This document shows, in pieces, positions 42,691 through 49,949 of a DNA stretch of 64,000 bases (position 1 is the stretch's first letter; each line of letters begins with the position of its first letter). Source of the DNA: VRUE01 sp963753585 (GTDB lineage Bacteria > Actinomycetota > Thermoleophilia > Solirubrobacterales > 70-9); assembly GCA_963753585.1 (NCBI GenBank), contig CAVWCU010000001.1:1550001-1614000 (forward strand), given 5' to 3'. A program made the translations under genes and the position numbers. The notes under the pieces are model-generated. The model did no database searches. It had not been told where the DNA came from and worked only from the letters and a program-made list of their open reading frames with translations.

Positions 42691-44144
42691 GCGCCCGGGC
42701 GCCGGAGGCGACGCGGCCAGAGCCGACCGAGATGGCGAGCCGGCTGGGCCTGACCGGCATCAGCGCCTCGCGCCGGCGCGGCGCCCTTCTGCGCCGCCTG
42801 CTCGCCACCGGCGACTGGCTCGCGATCGTCGCCGCGCTCTGCGTCGCGACGATGACGACCTCGACCACCGACGTCGGCACGCTGTTTTGGGCGGTGCTCT
42901 TCACCCCGGCCTGGATCCTCGTGCTGAAGCTGCACGGCCTCTACGACAACGACCACCGCCGGATCCGCCACAGCACGCTCGACGAGCTGCCCTCGCTGAT
43001 CTCCGCCAGCGCCCTGGGCACGATCGTCCTCGACGGCCTGCTGGCCCTGAGCCCGGTTGGCCCGCTCTCCGCCAAGAGCGCGATCATGGTCGGGATCGGC
43101 GCCGTGCTCGCCTGCTTCGTGGCCCGTGCGGTGCTGCGATTCATCTGGCAGCGCCTGACCGGCGTGGCGACGGGCATCGTGGTCGGCCCGGCCGCCGCGG
43201 CCGACATCGTCGCCCGGCGGATTTCCACCCATCCTGAGGCCCGCCTGCGCCTGGTCGGCTATCTCTCCTCGCCGAGCGACAAGGACCGCCGCGCCTCGCT
43301 GCCCCGGCTCGGCTCGATCGAGGAGATCTCGCGGGTCGCGCGACAGCACGACGTCGAGCGGGTGGTCGTCACCGAGCAGGAGATGAGCGAAGCCGATGCC
43401 GAGCACCTGATCGAGGAGTGCAAGGCTGCCGGGCTGGGCCTGACACTGCTGCCCCGGCACTTCGGACTGCTCGGACCGGGGATCGAGCTCAACCGCCTGG
43501 CCGAGCTGCCGGTGCTCGACTTCCGCTTCTCCGATCCACCGCGCTCGACCCTGGCGATGAAGCGGAGCCTGGACATAGCCGTTTCGGGCCTGATGCTGAC
43601 CCTGCTGTCGCCGCTGCTGGCGGCGATAGCGATCCTCATCGTGCTCGACTCCGGCAGTCCCGTCTTCTTCCGCCAGAAACGCGCCGGCAAGGACGGCGTG
43701 CCCTTCACGATGCTGAAGTTCCGCACCATGGTTGCCGATGCCGAGGCGCGACTCGGCGAGTTCGTCGACCTGGAGAAGCTCGACGAGCCGGCATTCAAGA
43801 TTCCCGACGACCCTCGCGTCACCCGTGCAGGCCGCTTTCTGCGCCGGACCAGCCTCGATGAGCTGCCGCAGCTGATCAACGTGCTCAAGGCCGACATGTC
43901 GTTGGTCGGGCCCCGCCCCGAGGAGGAGGCGGTGGTCGCCCTCTACGACGAGCGCCAGCGGATCCGGCTTGCGATCAAGCCCGGCCTGACCGGGCCGATG
44001 CAGGTCTACGGCCGCGGCGACCTCACCTTCGAGGAGCGGCTGGCGATGGAGCGTGACTACCTCGACAACCTCTCGGTGGCCGGCGACCTGGCGATCCTGT
44101 TGCGCACGCCGCGGGCGATCGTCCGTGGCGACGGCGCCTACTAG
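42687..44144 (+). CDS. initiating sugar-phosphate transferase (polyprenyl glycosylphosphotransferase)
   Basis: 485 aa from ATG 42687 overlapping the upstream stop. Four N-terminal membrane helices and a CoA-binding-like region, then a membrane helix at about residue 295 and the catalytic bacterial sugar transferase domain: KRAGKDGVPFTMLKFRTMVADAE, RRTSLDELPQLINVLKADMS, LVGPRPEEE and RLAIKPGLTGPMQVYGRGD. It puts the first sugar-1-phosphate on undecaprenyl phosphate at the inner membrane face, starting each repeat unit. Confidence 0.92.
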   Translation: MSARAPEATRPEPTEMASRLGLTGISASRRRGALLRRLLATGDWLAIVAALCVATMTTSTTDVGTLFWAVLFTPAWILVLKLHGLYDNDHRRIRHSTLDELPSLISASALGTIVLDGLLALSPVGPLSAKSAIMVGIGAVLACFVARAVLRFIWQRLTGVATGIVVGPAAAADIVARRISTHPEARLRLVGYLSSPSDKDRRASLPRLGSIEEISRVARQHDVERVVVTEQEMSEADAEHLIEECKAAGLGLTLLPRHFGLLGPGIELNRLAELPVLDFRFSDPPRSTLAMKRSLDIAVSGLMLTLLSPLLAAIAILIVLDSGSPVFFRQKRAGKDGVPFTMLKFRTMVADAEARLGEFVDLEKLDEPAFKIPDDPRVTRAGRFLRRTSLDELPQLINVLKADMSLVGPRPEEEAVVALYDERQRIRLAIKPGLTGPMQVYGRGDLTFEERLAMERDYLDNLSVAGDLAILLRTPRAIVRGDGAY

Positions 44145-44155
44145 AGAATCCAGCG

Positions 44156-45037
44156 ATGGCGAGCAAACTCGACCTCGAGGTCGTCATCGTCAGCCACGGC
44201 GCCGAAGAGCTGCTGCGGCGCTGCCTGCGCTCGCTCGGCGAGCATCCCGTGAGCGGCTCGATGCGCGTAACCGTGGTCGACAGCGGCAGCACCGATTCGA
44301 CCCCGGACATGGTCGAGCGCGAGTTCGGGGCCGTGCGGCTCCTGCGTCGCGACAACATCGGCTTCTCCGCCGCCAACAACGTCGTCCTACGCGAGGACGA
44401 GGCCGACGCCGTGCTGCTGCTCAACCCCGACACCGAGGTCTACGCCGGCACGCTCGACGCGGCGCTGGCGCGGCTGCGCTCCGACGAGCGGATCGGCATG
44501 GTCGGCTGCAAGCTGGTTACCGAGTCCGGAGAGCTCGACCACGCCTGCAAGCGCTCCTTCCCCACTCCGCTCAGCGCTCTCGCCCACTTCACCGGCATCG
44601 GCCGCGGCGAGGACGCCTCGGAGTCGCTGAGCCAGTACCGCGCCACCCACCTCGGCGATGACGAGGCGGGTGAGGTCGACGCGGTCAACGGGGCATTCAT
44701 GCTCTGCCGGGCCGAGGCGGTACGCGAGGTCGGCCTGCTCGACGAGGGCTACTGGCTCTACATGGAGGACCTCGACTGGTGCCGGCGTTTCTGGCAGGCG
44801 GGCTGGAAGGTCTTCTACGAGCCCGCCGGCGTCGCCCTCCACGTAAAGGGCGGCTCCAGCGGCAAGCGTCGTGCCCCCAAACAGGAGATCGCCTTCCACC
44901 GCGGCATGGGCCGCTTCTACCGCCGCTTCGACGCCCCCGAGCACAACCCGCTGGTGAACGCCGTGGTCTACGCCGGCATCTGGGCGAAGCTGGCGGTCAG
45001 CCTCGGCATCACCGCGGTCAAGGGCCAGGCCCGTTAG
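44156..45037 (+). CDS. GT2-family glycosyltransferase (rhamnosyltransferase-like)
   Basis: 293 aa. GT-A marks: LEVVIVSHGAEELLRRCLRS, NNIGFSAANN-type DNIGFSAANN, LLLNPDTEVYAG with the DxD-equivalent, and the acceptor-side loop GYWLYMEDLDWCRRFWQAG. This subgroup usually transfers dTDP-L-rhamnose, which would fit the rml genes nearby. 11 bases after the sugar transferase. Confidence 0.87.
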   Translation: MASKLDLEVVIVSHGAEELLRRCLRSLGEHPVSGSMRVTVVDSGSTDSTPDMVEREFGAVRLLRRDNIGFSAANNVVLREDEADAVLLLNPDTEVYAGTLDAALARLRSDERIGMVGCKLVTESGELDHACKRSFPTPLSALAHFTGIGRGEDASESLSQYRATHLGDDEAGEVDAVNGAFMLCRAEAVREVGLLDEGYWLYMEDLDWCRRFWQAGWKVFYEPAGVALHVKGGSSGKRRAPKQEIAFHRGMGRFYRRFDAPEHNPLVNAVVYAGIWAKLAVSLGITAVKGQAR

Positions 45038-45116
45038 CGGCCGTCGTCCAGAGGTCGCTTAATTACTCGGTGCTTGCAGATCTAATGCGTCCCAGTTGGA
45101 GTGTCGATGGCTCCGC

Positions 45117-45317
45117 ATGGCGAGCCAAAACGCGTATGCGCAGAGTCACCCGGTCAGGGCCAGGATCCTTGCCTTGTACGGGCAAGACGAGCGGCGGTCG
45201 CTCGCGGCCGAAGACCTCCTCACCGAGCTAACCGATGAGCACACCACCAGTTCTGCTGTGGCGTACCACGTCCGGGTTCTGAGAGACACCGGACTTCTCC
45301 CCAAGGCCGACAGCTAG
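45117..45317 (+). CDS. single-domain winged-helix protein (small)
   Basis: 66 aa from ATG 45117. SHPVRARILALYGQDERRSL, LTELTDEH and VAYHVRVLRDTGLLPKADS line up residue by residue with the small protein at 12059-12283. It stands alone between the glycosyltransferase and the toxin-antitoxin pair, convergent with the latter. DNA-binding regulator with no sensor domain; target unknown. Confidence 0.68.
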   Translation: MASQNAYAQSHPVRARILALYGQDERRSLAAEDLLTELTDEHTTSSAVAYHVRVLRDTGLLPKADS

Positions 45318-45319
45318 CC

Positions 45320-45715
45320 TCAGATCGTCAGCACCTCGATCGAGGTTGCCGCTGCGGTGGCTTTTGCAAGACGGACGTCGAGGGTCACCAGCGGCGTGTC
45401 GAGCTGCTGAGCCAGGGCTACGTAGAGGCCGTCGTAGAAGCTGAAGTTATGGCGCAGCTGCCAGGCTCGGTCGAGCAAGCCGGTGTGGACGATGCGGCGC
45501 AGGGGCAGCCCGGCAAATCTGCCCAACGCATCCGAAGCGCGGTCGTTCTGCTTGCGCGCCACGCGGCGCAGTGACTGCCCAACCTCGGCGTCGATCAGGT
45601 GCGGTGCCCAAAGCGAACGGCCGCCACCGGCCCCAGAGAGCTGCTCCTCCGCCCAATCGGCGTGCTCCCCACGGATGAGAACGGTGACGACAACCGATGC
45701 GTCGACGACGGGCAT
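45320..45715 (-). CDS. vapC: PIN-domain toxin, VapC family
   Basis: 131 aa. Acidic catalytic residues: VVDASVVV near the start, PHLIDAEVGQSLRR, and FYDGLYVALAQQLDTPLVTLD at the end, giving the Asp/Glu cluster that binds Mg2+ in VapC RNases. It degrades specific RNAs when free of antitoxin. Lies 8 bases downstream of the antitoxin gene. Confidence 0.88.
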   Translation of the reverse strand: MPVVDASVVVTVLIRGEHADWAEEQLSGAGGGRSLWAPHLIDAEVGQSLRRVARKQNDRASDALGRFAGLPLRRIVHTGLLDRAWQLRHNFSFYDGLYVALAQQLDTPLVTLDVRLAKATAAATSIEVLTI

Positions 45716-45723
45716 TGGCTCGA

Positions 45724-45954
45724 CTACTCGCCGCGGGAAGCTCGGATGTCGGCGACGATTTCATCGGCGGTGATGCCGGAATCGCCCCATGCGCGAGAGC
45801 CGGCGAAGACGTCCTCGAGCGTCGCCTGCTTGGCGAGCTCTTCGAGATCGCGCTTGATGTAGTCGGAGAGGGAGAGGCCCTCGGCGGCGGCGCGGACCTT
45901 GAGCGTCCTGTGGACCTCGTCGGGCACGTCACGGATCTGGATCATCTTGGACAT
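45724..45954 (-). CDS. vapB: ribbon-helix-helix antitoxin, FitA/VapB-like
   Basis: 76 aa from ATG 45954. MIQIRDVPDEVHRTLKVRAA then GLSLSDYIKRDLEELA is a typical RHH DNA-binding fold; the C-terminal half (LEDVFAGSRAWGDSGITADE) wraps the toxin. It neutralises the PIN toxin and autoregulates the pair. Confidence 0.85.
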   Translation of the reverse strand: MSKMIQIRDVPDEVHRTLKVRAAAEGLSLSDYIKRDLEELAKQATLEDVFAGSRAWGDSGITADEIVADIRASRGE

Positions 45955-45986
45955 GTGAATCACATTAGGCCATGTGGCGGACATGT
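45949..45986. promoter_or_regulatory. probable antitoxin operator (two GGACATGT boxes)
   Basis: GGACATGT occurs at 45949-45956 and again at 45979-45986, 30 bases apart (three helical turns); ACATGT is itself palindromic. The first box overlaps the antitoxin start codon. Fits binding of RHH dimers to paired sites. Confidence 0.45.
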
Positions 45987-46062
45987 CTGCTGCGGAGGCT
46001 TGGGTCATGGGAGAACCGTTGCAGGCCCCGACGCACGCGTGGCGCGGAGAATGTGCCGGCCC

Positions 46063-46080
46063 CGTGCCAATTCAGGCACG
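46063..46080 (-). terminator. possible terminator after rmlC
   Basis: CGTGCC-AATTCA-GGCACG, 6-bp stem 16 bases after the rmlC stop on the minus strand. Short and without a T run. Confidence 0.35.
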
Positions 46081-46096
46081 AAGGACCGCCTGGACC

Positions 46097-46645
46097 TCAG
46101 AAGGGCAGCGTCTCGGCGATCTCGGCCAGCGTCGGCGCGGTCCGGTCGCGCTCGCTGACCAGAGGCTCGGCAACGGGCCACTCGACCGCGACGTCGGGGT
46201 CGTCCCAGGCGATGCCGGACTCGGTCGCGGGGTCGTAGACGCTCGAGCAGAGATAGGCGACGTCGGCGACGTCGCTGAGCACGGCGAAGCCGTGGGCGAA
46301 GCCGGCCGGGACGAAGAGCTGGCGGTGGAGCTCGTCGTCGAGGACGTGGCCCTCCCACCGGCCGAAGGTCGACGAGTCTCGCCGCAGGTCGACGGCGACG
46401 TCGAAGACCTCGCCGCGCGCGCAGCGGACCAGCTTCGCCTGGCCGGGCTCGGTCTGGAAGTGCAGCCCGCGCAGCGTGCCCTTGACCGAGCGCGAGTGGT
46501 TGTGCTGGACGAACTCGACCTCCACCCCGTGCTCGGCCAGCAGGTCGCGACGGTAGGTCTCGAGGAAGAAGCCGCGGTCGTCGCCGTGGACCGCCGGCTC
46601 GAGCAGGGCGGTTCCGCCGAGCTTCGTGGGCAGGCGCTTCAGCAT
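46097..46645 (-). CDS. rmlC: dTDP-4-dehydrorhamnose 3,5-epimerase
   Basis: 182 aa, normal length. Cupin marks: DDRGFFLETYRRDLLAEHGV, VQHNHSRSVKGTLRGLHFQT with the catalytic His, and FVPAGFAHGFAVLSDVADVA. Third step of dTDP-L-rhamnose synthesis. ATG 46645 shares one base with the rmlB stop. Confidence 0.95.
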   Translation of the reverse strand: MLKRLPTKLGGTALLEPAVHGDDRGFFLETYRRDLLAEHGVEVEFVQHNHSRSVKGTLRGLHFQTEPGQAKLVRCARGEVFDVAVDLRRDSSTFGRWEGHVLDDELHRQLFVPAGFAHGFAVLSDVADVAYLCSSVYDPATESGIAWDDPDVAVEWPVAEPLVSERDRTAPTLAEIAETLPF

Positions 46646-47628
46646 CAGCCCAGCGCCCGGCCGTACTGCTTCTCGTAGTACTCGCGGTACTCGCCGGAGC
46701 GGATCGGTCCCCACCACTCCTCGTTGTCGCGGTACCACTGCACGGTTCGCTCCAGGCCCTCGGCGAAGCGCACCTCCGCCTCCCAGCCGAGCTGCCCGCG
46801 GATCTTGTCGCTGCCCAGCGAGTAACGGCGGTCGTGGCCCGGGCGGTCGGCGACGTACTCGATCAGCGACTCGTCGCCGCCGGTCAGCTCGATCACGCGC
46901 TTGACCACATCGATGTTCTCGCACTCGTCGGGGCCGCCGACGTTGTAGGCCTCGCCGGGCCGGCCACGCTCCAGCACGGTGTGGATGGCGCGGCAGAAGT
47001 CCTCGACGTAGAGCCAGTTGCGGACCTGGCGGCCGTCGCCGTAGATCGGCAGCGAGTCGCCGTGGATGGCGTTCAGCACCATCAGCGGGATCAGCTTCTC
47101 GGGGTACTGGCGCGGTCCGTAGTTGTTGGAGCCACGGCAGATCACCGCCTCGAGGCCGTAGGTGTGGAAGTGGGCGGAGACGAGCAGGTCGCCGGCGGCC
47201 TTGGTCGCCGAGTAGGGCGAAGAGGGGTCCAGCGGCGAGGTCTCGGCGAAGGAGCCCGACTCGATCGAGCCGTAGACCTCGTCGGTGGAGACCTGCAGGT
47301 AGCGGCCGACGCCGAGCTCGCGGGCGGCGTCGAGCAGGGTGCCGGTGCCGATCACGTGAGTGCAGGCGAAGGCGTCCTGGTCGTCGATCGAGCGGTCGAC
47401 GTGAGACTCGGCGGCGAAGTTGACGACCGCGTCGCAGCCCTCCATCGCCTCGCGCACGACCTTGGGGTCCTCGATCGCGCCGACGACGAGCTCGGTGCCC
47501 TCGGGCAGGTTCTCCCGCCGCCCGGCGTAGGTGAGCTTGTCGAGCACCCGCACCTCATGCTCGGTGCCGACAAGGCGCACGTAGGTCGAGCCGATGAACC
47601 CGGCCGCGCCGGTGACGAGGAGCTTCAC
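46645..47628 (-). CDS. rmlB: dTDP-glucose 4,6-dehydratase
   Basis: 327 aa from GTG 47628. Rossmann start KLLVTGAAGFIGSTYVRLV; FAAESHVDRSIDD; STDEVYGS; catalytic YSATKAAGD. Second step of dTDP-rhamnose synthesis. Upstream in-frame codons to 47748 do not match the family and were left out. Confidence 0.95.
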   Translation of the reverse strand: MKLLVTGAAGFIGSTYVRLVGTEHEVRVLDKLTYAGRRENLPEGTELVVGAIEDPKVVREAMEGCDAVVNFAAESHVDRSIDDQDAFACTHVIGTGTLLDAARELGVGRYLQVSTDEVYGSIESGSFAETSPLDPSSPYSATKAAGDLLVSAHFHTYGLEAVICRGSNNYGPRQYPEKLIPLMVLNAIHGDSLPIYGDGRQVRNWLYVEDFCRAIHTVLERGRPGEAYNVGGPDECENIDVVKRVIELTGGDESLIEYVADRPGHDRRYSLGSDKIRGQLGWEAEVRFAEGLERTVQWYRDNEEWWGPIRSGEYREYYEKQYGRALG

Positions 47629-47828
47629 GCCGCGGAAGGCTAGCGGGAACGTGGGAGTCCTACCCCCGGCACGAGATGACCGGCGATTTGGCTCCTTGCA
47701 CGACAAGACCCGCCGAAGCGGGTCGAGTCTGGCGAAGCGGAGAGCCACCCCGCAGGCAGCTGATACCCACGCTCACGTTATCACGAGGTGGACTGCCCAT
47801 TCTCGACCCGCTGCGGCGGCCTATGTTG

Positions 47829-47912
47829 CGGAGGGCGCCGGACTCGAACCGGATCCGAGGCTAGTCGGACATAGTGGGTATCAGCCACTTGGAGACTGCA
47901 CTTCAGTGTGAA
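47829..47912 (-). pseudogene. tRNA-like remnant in the rmlD-rmlB gap
   Basis: In the 310-base gap 47629-47938, the minus strand shows a 5-bp anticodon-like arm AGTGG-CTGATAC-CCACT (anticodon position GAT), a hairpin TCCGA-CTAGCC-TCGGA like a long variable arm, and a T-arm CCGG-TTCGAGT-CCGG followed by GCGCCCTCC. No matching 5' acceptor strand GGAGGGC is found, so it is not a complete tRNA. The same gap holds a 12-bp inverted repeat (47759-47770 and 47873-47884) and a GACCCGC-CGAA-GCGGGTC hairpin at 47707-47724. Confidence 0.35.
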
Positions 47913-47938
47913 AATTCCGCCGTAGGCGAGGGACGGTG

Positions 47939-48793
47939 CTACGCGACGGTCTCCTTTTCGCTGGCGCGCTGAGTCAGGTAGGCGACGAGGCCGTCGCGCC
48001 AGGCGGGCAGCTCGATCGCGTGCTCGCGCTGGCTGACGAGAGCCGAGTAGGGCGGGCGCGGGGCGGGGCGGCCCAGCATCTCGGTCGTGCCCGAGAGCAC
48101 GCGGCACTCGACCTTTGCCTGGTCGAAGATCTCGCGGGCGAAGTCGTACCAGGAGCAGGCGCCCCCGGCCGCCATGTGATGGATGCCGAACTCGATGCCC
48201 TCGATGAGGCGCACGATGCCATAGGCGAGGTGCCAGGTGTAGGTAGGAGAGCCGACCTGATCGCGGACGACGAGCACCTCACCGTGGTCGGAGGCGAGAC
48301 GCAGCATCGTCTCGACGAAGTTGGAGCCGCCGATGCCGAAGAGCCAGGAGGAGCGGACCACGAAGTGGCGCTTGTTGGCCGCCGCGGTCGCCTCCTCCCC
48401 GGCCAGCTTGGTGCGACCATAGCCCGAGAGCGGCGCCGGCTGGTCGGTCTCGACGTAGGGCGCGCCCTTGGCGCCGTCGAAGACGTAGTCGCTGGAGACG
48501 TAGAGGACAGAGGCGCCGGCGGCCGCGGCAGCCGCGGCGACATGCCCGGCGCCTTTGCCGTTTACCTCCATCGCCGCCTGCTCGGCCTCCTCGGCGCCGT
48601 CGACGTCGGTCCAGGCAGCGCAATTGATCGCCACGTCGGGGCGCTCCAGCTCGAACTTCGAGTCGACGGCCGCCTGATCGGCGACGTCGAGCTCGGTGTG
48701 GCCGAAGCCGACCACGTCGTGGCCGGCGTTGCCGGCGGCGAGCACGACATCGCGGCCGAGCATGCCACCGGCTCCAGTGACCAGGACCTTCAT
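47939..48793 (-). CDS. rmlD: dTDP-4-dehydrorhamnose reductase
   Basis: 284 aa from ATG 48793. MKVLVTGAGGMLGRDVVLAA; INCAAWTDVDGAEE; VSSDYVFDGAKGAPYVETDQ; YGRTKLAGE holds the Tyr/Lys pair. Last step of dTDP-L-rhamnose synthesis. 13 bases after rmlA on the same strand. Confidence 0.94.
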   Translation of the reverse strand: MKVLVTGAGGMLGRDVVLAAGNAGHDVVGFGHTELDVADQAAVDSKFELERPDVAINCAAWTDVDGAEEAEQAAMEVNGKGAGHVAAAAAAAGASVLYVSSDYVFDGAKGAPYVETDQPAPLSGYGRTKLAGEEATAAANKRHFVVRSSWLFGIGGSNFVETMLRLASDHGEVLVVRDQVGSPTYTWHLAYGIVRLIEGIEFGIHHMAAGGACSWYDFAREIFDQAKVECRVLSGTTEMLGRPAPRPPYSALVSQREHAIELPAWRDGLVAYLTQRASEKETVA

Positions 48794-48806
48794 CGCCGCT
48801 CGCCCA

Positions 48807-49883
48807 TCAGATGATCTTGATCTCGGACTTGTCGCCGACCAGCATCCGCAGCGTCTTCGGCATGCCGTCGCTGCGGGTGAGCTTGACTTCGCGGCCCAGC
48901 AGGCTGGCCTCCATGCGGGTGCCGAGGTCCTCGACCACGGAGCCGGCGAGGACGATCGAGTGCTCGATTTCCGAGCGGCAGATGCGCACGTCCTCGCCGA
49001 TCGAGGTGTAAGGGCCGACGTAGGCGTCCTCGATGCGGGCACCGGCGCCGATCACTGCCGGCCCGCGCACGACCGAGCCCTTCAGCACCGCCCCCTCCTC
49101 GACCACGACCCGCCCCTCGACCCGCGAGCCCTCGTCGACCTCACCGTCGATCCTGGTCTCGATCTCCTCCAGCACGAGCCGGTTGGCCTCAAGCATGTCG
49201 GCGAGCTGGCCGGTGTCCTTCCACCAGCCGCTGACGACCTCCGACCGAACGGCCTTGCCCTGCTCGATCAGGCCCTGGATCGCCTCGGTGATCTCCAGCT
49301 CGCCGCGCCAGGAGGGCTCGAGGGCGCGGGCGGCGTCGAAGATCGGCGGCGCGAAGAGGTAGACGCCGACCAGGGCGAGGTTCGACGGCGGGTCCTTCGG
49401 CTTCTCGATCAGGCGCACGATCCGCTCTCCGTCGAGCTCGGCCACCCCGTAAGACTGCGGATCGTCGACCGGCGTGAGCAAGATCAGCGCGTCGGGTTCC
49501 TCGGCGCGGAAGGTGGCGACGAGCCCGCGCAGGCCGTCGGCGAGCAGGTTGTCCCCCAGGTACATGACGAAGGGCGAGCCGGCGATGAACTCCTCCGCGG
49601 TGAGGACCGCGTGGGCCAGGCCGGCGGGCTCGTCCTGGACGATGTAGGTGATCTCGGCGCCGAAGGCCGAGCCGTCGCCCGCCGCCTGGCGGATCTCCTC
49701 GCCGGTCTCCGGAGCGATGATGATGCCGATCTCGGTGACGCCGGCGTCGACCAGCGCCTCGATCCCGTAGAAGAGCACGGGTTTGTTGGCGACGGGCACC
49801 AGCTGCTTCGCCGAGGTGTGGGTTATCGGGCGCAGCCGCGTCCCGGCCCCGCCGGAGAGGATCAGGCCTTTCAGGTCTTGCAC
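48807..49883 (-). CDS. rmlA: glucose-1-phosphate thymidylyltransferase, long form
   Basis: 358 aa from GTG 49883. LKGLILSGGAGTRLRPITHT is the nucleotide-binding start, YLGDNLLADG the metal site. The C-terminal 110 residues form a left-handed beta-helix (VVEEGAVLKGSVVRGPAVIG), as in the long RmlA/StrD-type enzymes. First step from glucose-1-phosphate to dTDP-rhamnose. Divergent from the membrane protein gene at 49950. Confidence 0.93.
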   Translation of the reverse strand: MQDLKGLILSGGAGTRLRPITHTSAKQLVPVANKPVLFYGIEALVDAGVTEIGIIIAPETGEEIRQAAGDGSAFGAEITYIVQDEPAGLAHAVLTAEEFIAGSPFVMYLGDNLLADGLRGLVATFRAEEPDALILLTPVDDPQSYGVAELDGERIVRLIEKPKDPPSNLALVGVYLFAPPIFDAARALEPSWRGELEITEAIQGLIEQGKAVRSEVVSGWWKDTGQLADMLEANRLVLEEIETRIDGEVDEGSRVEGRVVVEEGAVLKGSVVRGPAVIGAGARIEDAYVGPYTSIGEDVRICRSEIEHSIVLAGSVVEDLGTRMEASLLGREVKLTRSDGMPKTLRMLVGDKSEIKII

Positions 49884-49949
49884 TGGCGGAAAGGCTACCT
49901 GTGGCGGGACGAGCATCGATCCACGACGCCTGCCAGAGTGCCGGGCCGG

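Noticed and set aside
47829..47912. Functional tRNA-Ile(GAU)
   Set aside because: No 5' acceptor strand pairs with the 3' GCCCTCC, and a long variable arm is wrong for isoleucine.
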